From Strigamia acuminata (taxonomy: Eukaryota > Arthropoda > Chilopoda > Geophilomorpha > Linotaeniidae): a stretch of DNA of 64,000 nucleotides. The stretch is taken from NCBI GenBank assembly GCA_949358305.1, contig OX442324.1, forward strand, positions 2,531,501 through 2,595,500. Direction: 5' to 3'. A program made the position numbers and the translations under genes. Of this stretch, positions 11,065 to 21,400 are shown piece by piece. Positions within the stretch are counted from its first letter, which is position 1. Each line of letters begins with the position of its first letter. The notes below the pieces were generated by a model. That model was not told the origin of the DNA, did not search any database, and saw only the letters and a program-made list of their open reading frames with translations.

Positions 11065-14000
11065 ATGTGCCGTGTACAAACATTCTGTTTTACATTCAGT
11101 CTTCGCACTGGTGCCATTATCGCTTCCATTTTAAGCGCAGTGAGTTTTGAACAATTGTTTTAAATAATCTTAATACCTGTTTTTCATGTCTGTCCGCAGA
11201 TTGGCGTCATCCTCACAACCACTATAGGAGTTTATTTCATTTTATTGTGGCATCATGTCTGGGAGGAACACGGAAAACCTTCAAAATATGAGCTTTTACC
11301 ACCTTTAAAAGCAAGTCAAAAAGGTGCAGGTGTTTATTTTTAATTGGGTGTTTTAATTGAAAATAATTTATTTTTATTTTTAGTTCTTCACGCTTCGGCG
11401 GCGATATGCATTGGTGTGGCTGCACTAAATTTAGTTTCTGTGATATGCCTCATTGCAGGAGTCGTAAAAGTATATTTTTTTTATAGAAATTGATTTTTTG
11501 AAACCTTGTGTTGATTTGTGTTTATATTTATTTATAGAACAAAGCTGCAATTTTAATTGTTCCATGGCTGGTGTGCGTAATTTTTGATATTGCGCTTCAG
11601 ATTTTGACGATTATCACATTACTTTCGATCGGGGTAAATATCATTTGATTTTCAGCGTTTGATTTAAATTGAGTATTGAATTGTAATCTAGCGTGATCCG
11701 TACTGTAACTAAGAAACATAGTAATGTTGACTTGCTTCAATTATATAAGTAATCATAAAACTTGATTCAACTTAACCTACATGGTCAGTAGTGTTTAATA
11801 ATTGAAAAATCCGAATTTTACTTTTCTGGAAAATTGATTGGGTAAACATTCCAATTTTGTCAGGAATCTGGAAAACACTGACCGTGTAATTTACGATTGT
11901 CCAGAAAACTGAAAAACTGAATTAAATCTCCCACATCAATATACCATCGTGCATTGCGCTTATTACGAAAAACAAAATGGCTGTCGGTCTATTTCATCTT
12001 GTGACTACCGTACTAAACCAATATAAATTCTCAAAAAAATATTAAAACGTTTCATTTAATCATTTTTCTTTGATTCCATTTTGGGTGCCGTTTTAAATAA
12101 ATCGCACTGTAACTTAACCTAACCTACATAGTTGTGCAGGTGCTTACAGTGCAAACTAAAATGCACAAATTGGATTTTTCACTTTTCTGGAGAACTGTTA
12201 TAGCATTTATGGTTGAATCGAGTGTGATTACAATAATGAAAGAAATATACTGACAGATATGTTCACTAGATTTAGTGAAGTTCAGTGAAATTTAAAAATA
12301 TTTGGTAGTTATGGAGTTTGGAATGATGCTGGTGGTACCTCACTTGGCTACTTTTTCTGAAATAACATAAATTGTATTTCTTCATTTTTGCAGTATTGGT
12401 TAGTACTAGCAAGTTTACCGTTGATTGCATACATGGTAATACATTTATATTTAACTTTGGCTGAAATCTACATCTAACTATTTTTAAATATTTCTTCTAG
12501 ATTTATTTATGGGTGGTCGTGCATTCTTATTACCAAGAATTAAAACCCACTTCTTCGAAAAAAAGGAAATTAAGTTATTTCTGTACGAGAAATAACAGTA
12601 CAAGGTAAATACGACCATTTATACCATTCCATCGAATACTTAAATACCAGAAACATTTCAGAGACATTTCTAAAGATGTTCAGACATTCTGAGGAATTTT
12701 TCCCCAACCAACCCCCCCCCCCCCCGTGTAAACTAAATAACCGCCCCAAACTTTACTTCCCCCTAGTAATGTGTTTGCCCCCCAACCAATTTTACCCCCA
12801 ATAATTTCTAAGGTACCCCCCACGTAATCCCAATATAACGTTGTCTTCTGTGCCAGCCAACGAATTGCTCCAAGTATTCGGCTTCAAAGTAGTCCAAAAA
12901 CAAGTGCGTAGTGTCATTCTCACGCCATTTGCTTAGGAACAAACTTTTAGCGACATCAAACTCCGTGTCACACCTAGCTAACTGTAAGCTCACAATGTCC
13001 TTCCGTACCTCACTCCTGATGTCGGCATCGCTAATCAAGTGTAATTTCTTGTCCACATTCCGGATGACATGGACCCAGCAGTACACACGAACCGTATCAG
13101 GTCCAAACACCCGATCACTGGCATTGGTAATGGCCGATGCACAATCACCCAGAAGTGCCAAGGGTTTGTACTCTCCGCTGTTCGACAAGGCACGGAAAAT
13201 AAACGCAAAGTCGTCTGCCGTCTCGTATTTGCAAACAGCGACACAAATAGGGTGGAAAACTCGGTCCGCATCGGAACATCCAGCAATTAAAACCGGAAAA
13301 CCATTCCAGTTCAACTTATACGTTGCATCGGTTTGCAACATTTTGCTCTTCAACCGCAACTCCATCAACCGGTTGGTAGTGTAGCAAAAACGAAAGAGGC
13401 AGTCTTCGTCATCGTCACTGAGCTGAAACTCTTGACGAATCACAAACGCGTCATCGTCACCTTGTGGTCGCGTACAGTCGGCTTCTATCTTCTTTTGTAG
13501 CTGGCCTAACGACAGAATTGGCTCACGGGTCGTGGAACGAATGACTCGTAGATAGTTGGCCAATTGCTTCGCTGGTGGCTCGGTTAGCCCGCATTCGGTC
13601 AGCTTGCGGAGAATCAACTTTGGCTTCGTGACGCCGTTTGTGTGCAATTCCAAAATTTTCTTACGCACATCTTCTGGAATACCCCTTGCAGTACTCGACT
13701 CGTGTGTGTGCGCAGCAGTAGTGTGGTGGACCTCAACTTCTTCGGAGCTACAACAATACAGCAACAGCGTTTTGGCACTACATTGGGCTGAGAACTTACA
13801 GTCATAAAAGACTTTGTTCCCCTTGGCAGATGGATGCTTCCGCTTGTAAGTCCACATTTTCTCATTTCGGATGTACTCTTTGGCTTCCTCACCCGTAGAA
13901 AAGGTTCGAATTTTCGTCCACTCAAAAGTCTTCCGTTTGGTTGGCGGCTCGTACTCACAACTATCGGAATCGGATTCGGAATCGTTAATTACTAGTCGAG

Positions 14001-14331
14001 TAGGTTCCATTGTGACTACAACTGTACAACAGTGTTTTATGGTTATGTGATTCTTCCAGACCGACTTATATACGACAAAATCTAACCGTAGCCAAGACGT
14101 AACAATGGGGAACGTGTTTGAAACGTATAAATAATTCTTGGGGTTTCGTTCACAAATAAATGGGGGATAATTGGTTGGGGAAAAAATACAATAGTAGGGG
14201 ATATTACAGTTAGGGGGGTCCTTTAGTTTAGTGTACTTACTTTTTATGTAGAATTCATTTTATGCATTTTGTTTAATTTATTTGACAGCTCTAAAGCAGA
14301 TCTTCATTACCATGTTATTCCAACAAAATGA
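11065..14331 (+). CDS. Four-helix membrane protein, family member 3, with transposon in last intron
   Basis: Seven exons (11065-11139, 11200-11323, 11384-11469, 11538-11633, 12394-12435, 12501-12604, 14289-14331) encode 189 residues. The N terminus MCRVQTFCFTFSLRTG carries the Cys/RTG signature typical of LAPTM4- and DUF4728-like tetraspans. Exon 1 (75 bases) and exon 3 (86 bases) match member 2. Exon 6 ends with phase 2, and the acceptor at 14288 continues it in frame to a 14-residue ending, SSKADLHYHVIPTK; without that splice the protein would stop five bases past the donor. The last intron holds a MULE transposon, and intron 4 (760 bases) is also enlarged. There is no PPxY tail, only a basic juxtamembrane stretch (SSKKRKLSYF). 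The terminal exon assignment is less certain than the rest. Confidence 0.78.
12725..14242 (-). mobile_element. Mutator-like (MULE) DNA transposon in an intron
   Basis: C-rich sequence on the left (about 12725-12810: CTAAATAACCGCCCC, then CCCCCCAACCAATTTTACCC) is matched in inverted orientation on the right (about 14155-14242: GGGGGATAATTGGTTGGGG, then GGTCCTTTAGTTTAG). This gives imperfect terminal inverted repeats of about 80 bases around a MULE-type transposase ORF. A target duplication was not resolved because of the long poly-C run at the left edge (12714-12725). The element sits wholly between the donor at 12605 and the acceptor at 14288 of the four-helix gene, in antisense orientation. 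Its GC content is clearly higher than its surroundings, which suggests recent arrival. Confidence 0.8.
12808..14010 (-). CDS. MULE transposase (MULE/FAR1-like), probably C-terminally truncated
   Basis: An intronless frame of 400 residues opens MEPTRLVINDSESDSDS. An N-terminal acidic stretch is followed by a WRKY/FLYWCH-like zinc-binding region (about residues 55-100: KVFYDCKFSAQCSAKT with later HHTTAAH), a helical linker, then the MULE core. The core shows the first catalytic Asp in LQTDATYKL, the second in LLGDCASAIT, and the family CxxH-type block CWVHVIRNV. MULE transposases normally continue well past this block with the final acidic residue and a C-terminal region. Here the frame stops at WGVP close to the left inverted repeat, so the protein looks shortened and the copy is probably not autonomous. 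No zinc-knuckle or SWIM domain is seen. Confidence 0.85.
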   Translation of the reverse strand: MEPTRLVINDSESDSDSCEYEPPTKRKTFEWTKIRTFSTGEEAKEYIRNEKMWTYKRKHPSAKGNKVFYDCKFSAQCSAKTLLLYCCSSEEVEVHHTTAAHTHESSTARGIPEDVRKKILELHTNGVTKPKLILRKLTECGLTEPPAKQLANYLRVIRSTTREPILSLGQLQKKIEADCTRPQGDDDAFVIRQEFQLSDDDEDCLFRFCYTTNRLMELRLKSKMLQTDATYKLNWNGFPVLIAGCSDADRVFHPICVAVCKYETADDFAFIFRALSNSGEYKPLALLGDCASAITNASDRVFGPDTVRVYCWVHVIRNVDKKLHLISDADIRSEVRKDIVSLQLARCDTEFDVAKSLFLSKWRENDTTHLFLDYFEAEYLEQFVGWHRRQRYIGITWGVP

Positions 14332-15000
14332 AAATGGATGGATTTTTACTTTTGTAAGTAATTTTAAAACTAGGAATGATGTAAACAATGTTTGAAATAC
14401 AATTTTGATATTATTCACACTATACCAGAAATTGTACCATTTTAAATAAATATCAGCTATAATTGAACAATATCCTAGTTACGTACATCATTTTCCGTTT
14501 GACAGCAATCAGCATTGTGTTAATTAGGGTGTGGTAAAACTAATAATAAATTAATTTGCTGATCTAATTTCAAGAGTTTATTCTAAATTGAATGAATCCA
14601 TTGTAGATTTGATTTCAAATTATCACATAAAAGTATATATATCTATTAACTATTTCTGGTAGGATTTATCTTTTATCTGATTTTATACTCAGTCAAGATT
14701 ATTTCCTTTTGCATTGAATTAAAAAAGAAATGAAATTGTTTCATTGAAATCGATTTTCAATAACAAATTATCATGTTATTATTTCGCTTTCAATTTAAAA
14801 AAAAAATATAATACCCTAAAAAAAAATTTAAAAAAAATTTAAAACTTGTATAAAATTAAGAAAAATAATAATTTGATAATATTTGTTCAATTTTAATAAA
14901 AACAAAAGAATTTAACACTTGTAATCGTCCAAGATGCAAGCGCCCTCGGTAGGCGAACATTTATCGACATTTCAACTTGCATTCACTACCTCCGTAGAAA
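14332..15000. other. Intergenic AT-rich spacer
   Basis: Follows the third four-helix gene. It includes poly-A rich stretches at 14795-14850. No gene recognised. Confidence 0.55.
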
Positions 15001-15223
15001 ATAGAACGTCCTACGCCTTCTACCGGCCGCTTTCAACTTTCCAATGCACCCAGATTTCCTGTCTGTATTAACCGATAAGCGTAACACGCGGTAGCGGCAT
15101 TATTCTCCCTCCCGTCCTCGTCGTATCACAACAACACAAAAAGTTGCACAATGGCGAAGATTTCGATCCAACTCTTTCAATAATCACAATTCTTTCGAAC
15201 CCGTAACACTCATCGGAAACAAA
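15000..15223 (+). promoter_or_regulatory. Candidate promoter and non-coding first exon of the PH/actin-fold gene
   Basis: A distinctly GC-richer island in AT-rich DNA, ending in a perfect donor (AAA|GTAAGT at 15224). The coding exon at 18487 begins exactly at its ATG after a splice acceptor (TTTTCCAG), which requires an upstream untranslated exon. This island, about 3.3 kb upstream on the same strand, is the best candidate. It holds a 10-codon upstream ORF (ATGGCGAAG... to TAA). Assignment rests on position and splice signal only. Confidence 0.4.
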
Positions 15224-15534
15224 GTAAGTACGTTTCACACCAACTCACTTTCAACCGTTACATTTCAAAAAAAAAAGAAGAAAATTGTTTGTTAATTGCG
15301 GCCCAAACACGAATCAACAAAAACAACAAAGTCAAACAATTTTCATTCCAAATTCACATTTTCCTTCTTTTTTCCACACTCAATATTTAATCACACCAAC
15401 TTAAATATTTTTCAGCTTTATTTTATCACTGAGAGAACCTGTAACCTGTAAACCAGGTTTTTGTCTGACAATTGTCAAGTCATAAAGTTTGCTTTTAAAC
15501 TGGTGTTAATTATTGGAGTGAAGAAACAATAAGA

Positions 15535-15574
15535 TATATATATATATATACTAGTAAAATATATATATATATCT
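15535..15574. repeat. AT dinucleotide microsatellite
   Basis: Two TA/AT runs around a short CTAGTAAA spacer. Together they can fold back on themselves. Confidence 0.8.
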
Positions 15575-15579
15575 TTTTA

Positions 15580-16970
15580 TCTTGACCTTTGATGCATGTG
15601 ACCTGTGATACCCTTTTTGATTAGTATCAATGAGTCATGTGTATTAATGATAGATGGAAGGATTTGTAATTGTTATAGAAAAATGAGAAAATGGAACAGT
15701 TGACATTTATTTTTCAAGTTGAGATGAATAATCTGCTCTATTTTACAGTTGAGAGTTAATCTCCAGTGAATTTATTTGCTCCAAATCAGTTAGAGGCCAA
15801 TTTGTAGGTGGTGAACAGTTTTTTTTGCTGCAGGTCAAATTCCAAGCGTGTTTCTTTGTTAAATACTTGAGTGTACAGTTAGATAGGCCAAGTTGTCCAT
15901 CACAGAGTTTGGAGTCACTTTTTAAGCTGGAGAATTTGAGGGAAATTTCTAGAATAAGCGTGTAAGTGTGACTTGTAAGCAGGGATATTGTGCAATTTTT
16001 CAAAGCAGATAATTTTACAATATCTCTGAGGAAATTTTCTGGAATTTTAGAAAAAAATATATATATATTTATAAAATTTCCAGATTATTTGCTAGACATT
16101 TTTGTGAATGCAAAAAGTATTAGCATAGATGTGCTTTTACTTTTAGGCATCTATATATTAGTAACGCTTGTGTTTATTTCAGTTCTTTCGTTGAATTTTT
16201 TTCATCTAGTGTTGGTTGAATGTTGCATTTTGCATTGGAAGAACATTTTTCAACACTTGGATCGGTGAGAGCCAATCGAATTGCTGCATTGAGTGTGACA
16301 CACATTTCTTTTCATTGCCAACATTACAGCATTGTCAATTAAAATAGGGAATTCAGATATTTCAAGCATACGTTTGAGTTTTAATTACATATACTTGGAA
16401 TTTCTGTTTATTTTTTTCAAAATCAAGCTGGACAACTACTGGGGGTTCACATTTTGTCCTGACAACTTGGCATTTTCTGAAAATTATGGACATCCTTGAA
16501 AATTCCTGTGAATTTTTTTGCTTGGGAATTCACAATAATTTTTTTTTCTTCAAAAAAGTGTTGTTACTGCAAGTATGATTATATATATATATACTGTATA
16601 TATCCTTGAGACTAAATAATGTCAAGCTATTTTTCAAACTGCATTGTCTGTTAATTTGTACAGCATTCGGTATGTGGTCATTCAGTTGAAAATTCTCTTT
16701 ACTCTTGTCTTGAAATGTCATAGTTTAAGAAAATGATGATATTCAATGCTCTGAAATGTGTTTAAATTGCTTTTGTTGGCAGAGGTGGCATTTTTACACC
16801 ACTGCCATTGATTTGTCGCGGCAGCAACACAAGATCAGGGCTGCCCTTGAATTGCCACGGTGCAAATTCAAGGTTTTTCTTTTTGCAACATGAAATTTTG
16901 TATAATGATAGAACAAGTGAAAACGGTAACTTTTTATTGAAGGTGTCCTGTCGGAAAAGCAATAAGTATA
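15580..16970. other. Non-coding stretch, probable 5' intron
   Basis: No exon recognised. It is presumed to belong to the first intron of the PH/actin-fold gene if the island at 15000-15223 is its first exon. Another TA run lies at 16579-16601. Confidence 0.45.
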
Positions 16971-16974
16971 AGTA

Positions 16975-17190
16975 GTGTTACACTTAGCACGGTCATGGTC
17001 CGTAAGTAGAATACTCGTATAGGGATTTAGGCCATGCAAGCTACGATCTGTTGGACGACTTTCTTAAGGACCCAACCTTGCATTTGCACCGCGAGGTAGG
17101 AACACTACAGAAAACCGAGTTGTGGGTGGGTGCCAGATGTTCTTGCCCTAGAAACAATATCGTAATCAGACAAGGATGAGAATCAACTGG
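16975..17190. repeat. Interspersed repeat D1, copy 1
   Basis: Shares long blocks with 43565-44025, for example AGGCCATGCAAG..., GACGACTT..., TTGCATTTGCACCG and CAGATGTTCTTG, in the same order. The second copy is interrupted by a small transposon that is absent here. No coding pattern is kept between the copies. The family is unidentified. Confidence 0.7.
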
Positions 17191-18486
17191 TCGCACATCC
17201 AAGTACTGACTAGACCCAATGCTGCTTAACTTGTGTGTTCTAATGGAAACAGGTGACCAGCATAATGAGCCGTTCCTAGCCGTTAAGTGAGATAATATCT
17301 CTCGGTTCAAGACCTTTGGGAAGCCGCGGAACAACCAATCGTCTGCTTTGAGTGAAAATTTATCCCAATAATTTTCCGTAGGCTTGAATCGACTCGGGGT
17401 GTTATCACAAGTAATACCATGAGTGCAAAATAAATGACCGATAATTTTTTTTAGGACACGGGGTATTGTGCAAGATATAGTAAATATCAGTTTGAAACCC
17501 AGAAAAGTTATCACGAGTAATACCACGAGTGCAAGAAAAGTTATCGGGATAATTTTTGCAGGTTGAACGAAAATTATCCTGGACAGCAACTTAGAAATAT
17601 ACATGGATTATGCAATGTATATTGCATAATATAGCGTTGATTTCAGTTTTTCTGGAACTAAATAACGGTGCTAAGCGGTAGTCACCGATACACAATTTTT
17701 TATTATTATTTAATGTGAAACTTATTGAGGTTGTAGTTAATTTAATAATAAAAAAAACAAATGGATAAAATTCGACATTGTGGCAGGAAAGATGCAGCAC
17801 TAGGCTGTTTAAATAATAATAATTATAAAAAAAAAACTTGAGCAGATACAATGTTCAATTTATTTTAATAAATGTACAAAAGATTTTAAATGGCTTCCAT
17901 GGTGCAGTAAAACATTTTCGATTTAATTTCTTCCTCCATGTCATGCATTAAACATTAATAATACCAGAAAAAGTGTCCGTGGACCCTAAACAAAACAGAA
18001 GGAAATACAGAAGAAGAGGAAAGAGCAGAACTCACTAAACCATCATTCTGTGGTTAGGAGAGGCTTTTATTGTTAATTAGATGTCCATAATGTTTTTTTT
18101 TTAGTAATTTTGATGTTGAAAGTGTCATTTGGCGAGATGGATGTCATTTGTAAACTGTTTTTATTATTATTTTTTATTCCATGTTAAAAGAGGATGTGTG
18201 CAGTGTTGCAAAACAACATTGAGCCAAATGGGTTACGAAAACTAGCTATTCTATTTAATGCATAGGAATAGAATAAAAAGTTGCAAAAAACTAGGTTATC
18301 GGAAAAATTTGTATGGAAAATACGGAAGTTACATCCGTTAGACAAGGTGAAAATACAATAAAAGCAGTCCAAGGTTGTTGGTTAGTTATTCTGGCCCATA
18401 TTTTGAAGTTAATTGTGATTTTTAAGTGAATAAATAAATGAAACATTATTTTTAATTTTTTTTATTTTTTTATTTTTTTTTTCCAG
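17191..18486. other. Non-coding stretch before the first coding exon of the PH/actin-fold gene
   Basis: Contains two direct near-copies of GTAATACCATGAGTGCAA at about 17410 and 17517, probably part of an unidentified repeat. A poly-T tract at 18452-18486 leads into the acceptor. Confidence 0.5.
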
Positions 18487-21400
18487 ATGGAATCTGACGT
18501 GAATCATTTTGATCATTTGGTGTTCTGCAGCGATGAGGATTTTGATCATTCCATTGAAAAACTGACTGCTAGGGTATGCTTGAGTTCCAATACGAAAACT
18601 ACCGAATCAAAATCAAACAGAAAAAGCACTGTTTGTGCACACATACCCAAACGGTTCAAAAATATATTTTACAATATGTTGCTTTTCACTTAACGCATGA
18701 ATTAAATACGGTATATTATTTGTACAGTCGAAACTCTTTATAACGAATCGCGATATAACGAATTATTGATATAACGAATTATTGATATAACGAATATCTA
18801 AAAATGGCTGGTTTGGTTGGTTGGCCGTAGACCACCACGTTAAAAAATTTCGATATAACAAATTCTCGTTATAACAAATTGATTTTTCGGGTCCCTTGCG
18901 ATTCGTTATAAAGAGTTTCGACTGTACATTAAATAATGTCTTTTATAATTGAAAAAATGCATTTGAAGATGCATTTAATAACATATTTTACAAAATATAT
19001 TATCATTTGCAAACCAATAGCGTGCAAAAATGTATTACAAAATGCGTTCTGGTGAAACCCAATGCATTTCGAAATACGTCGCAATACATTGCAATATAAG
19101 TTCAATGTTTTTTTGAGCCATTTGGGTGCAATAGTAACAGGTACAATGCAGTAAATAATTTTAGAAAAACTTAATTTAGCATTTGAGTTTGTGCTTTTTT
19201 TCTTTGGGAGCAGAGAGGTGGTGGCATCTAGTGGTGATATTGGAATAAAATTTTAAATTAATTCTGAATTTTTGTTTTGCTTTTTAATCAAATTTTAAAT
19301 TTTATTTTAATGCAAAGGAAGATTGAAAAAAAAAAAACGTTTTTTTTTTTTTAAAGGAAGACAAGATTCAGAAGTGATGAGTCAGTTGTGGTTAGTTTTT
19401 TGTGTGTAGGGATTAGTTTACAATTCTTGCCATTTGAGACTAGGATTTATTTTATTCAGAGGTGATGAAGAAGGTACTTTGATATGAAAATGATTAATTT
19501 TTTTATAATGCATGTCCTTTAAGAAAACTAAGAAATAAATAATTAAAATAAACTTGCAGTGATTAAATTAAAGGAAACAATCTTGTCTATACAAGATTAA
19601 ACAAGATTTATGGTTAATAAACACTTAGCTTTTTGGCCTTCAATTATTTTAAAGGCTGTTAACACCGAATAAATGAAAGTAAATTGTCTAAATTGAAAAA
19701 AGTCAATTCATATGAATTAAATTTTGGAATAAAAATATGCAACTGCGTGAAAAACTGTACAATGTTATTTTTGAGCAATAATTTTATATTTTCTTTTTTT
19801 GTTTTCTAGGATATGATATCGCTGGTTGCAGGTCTTCAAAATGAAATGTGCAACGAACAGCGCCGCTTTGATGAATTGAGTAAAAAAATTAGCAGCTTTG
19901 TGGGAAATGATGCAAAGGAAAATGAACAACTATCAACAAAGTTATGCATTTCTCAAGCTAGACTAGCACAACTTTGTGCTCGGAATATGAAATGTTTTAC
20001 TCAGGTAACGTGAAAATAATCATAACCATATTTCGCAATTAAGAGCCGCAGCAGCCGTCAGCGGTGACAATATTCAAACGTAGAACGAATGCAATAAATG
20101 CAGCATTTGTTCTACATTTGTAACAAATTTTACATTAACGTAATTCATACAAAAATTGTGAAATTTATCACGAAAGAGACTGGAATTATATTCGTCTCTG
20201 CGGCTCTTATTCGAGGGCGACTCTTAATTGCAGAAATACGATGTTTTGTTGTTTAAATGTCGTGGGTATGTCCACTACGACTGAAAACCGATTAAATTGG
20301 CCGCCATTTTTGAAGTTAAATCGAGACAAGCGGTATAAAAAACAGTTTAAAATGCTTGTTTAGTCTAAATTACTTTACAAATAAGCCTAAAAATGTTTAA
20401 CGGCAATTTTAAACTGACTTTTTGCAAGCAGCTATAAGTGTTTCTTTTAAATGGCTTTGTAGAACTATTAATTTCTTCTAAAGATTCCTATTACATTTTA
20501 AAGAGTATCCACAATGTATATAACCAATGCCAAATAAACCCACATTAAAATACGAGAAAACCGTCAAAGAGATTTACTTTTAGTACTGGTACTTGAATTG
20601 ATATAAAAAAAGGAATTCAAGGTTGTATGATTCTTCAGTTCAATGTGATACTGTTTGAATGCCTCGTGACTTTAAACTACGTTATGAAATAATGTTTTTC
20701 GTGGACAAAAAAAACTTCTCTTTGGTTTAGCTGTTTTAAGTTTATCTGTCATTATTTGCCCGGTCTATCTTTTAATACTGTTGTTAGGGCAAGACGAGAG
20801 ATCGGGTCAAAATTGATGTCATTGAATCTCAATGGAATTTTTATGTCACCTGGTATTCATTTAAGCAAACTTTAAGTATTTGTGCAACCAATTGTACACA
20901 CCTATTGTAATCTTGCGTGTATTTTAACTTGCTTACATATCAATGTTTGTGTGGACCATGTTGACATTGCGTTCATTTTAGTGAGAGATCGGTTAACCCA
21001 TGGAAGTTCAAACTTCTTATTTTGGCATCTAGTCCTAAAGAAATTATCAAATGTTGTGACAGGGTTTTGCTAGAACCGAACATAGTTGTCGGGAGTCCAA
21101 ATTTGGTGATTTTGAAAAAAAATTCTTGAAAGCGAGTTTTTTATGGGAGTAGGAAATGATTAGCTGCATTAAAAAAGGTGTTTCAGAGTTTGTTTTAACG
21201 TTTTTTATTTATTTTTTTATTTTAGTAGCTGTATTTTGAAAGTCATTTAGATTAAACAGCATTTTTAAACTGCTTGAACTAAGGGTTGTCTCGATGCAAC
21301 TTAAAACGGCTGATTTAGTCTGCTTTCAGTGGCAAGATTTAAACAGCAATTTTAAACTGACTTTTCGAATGCAAGGCTACTGTGTTTTCTGCTTGCTTTT

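Noticed and set aside
12911-13384. 157-codon frame opposite the MULE transposase
   Set aside because: Antisense shadow of the transposase ORF.
17041-17604. 187-codon minus-strand open frame
   Set aside because: Overlaps repeat D1, whose other copy at 43565-44025 does not keep the frame. Likely a chance frame in repeat DNA.
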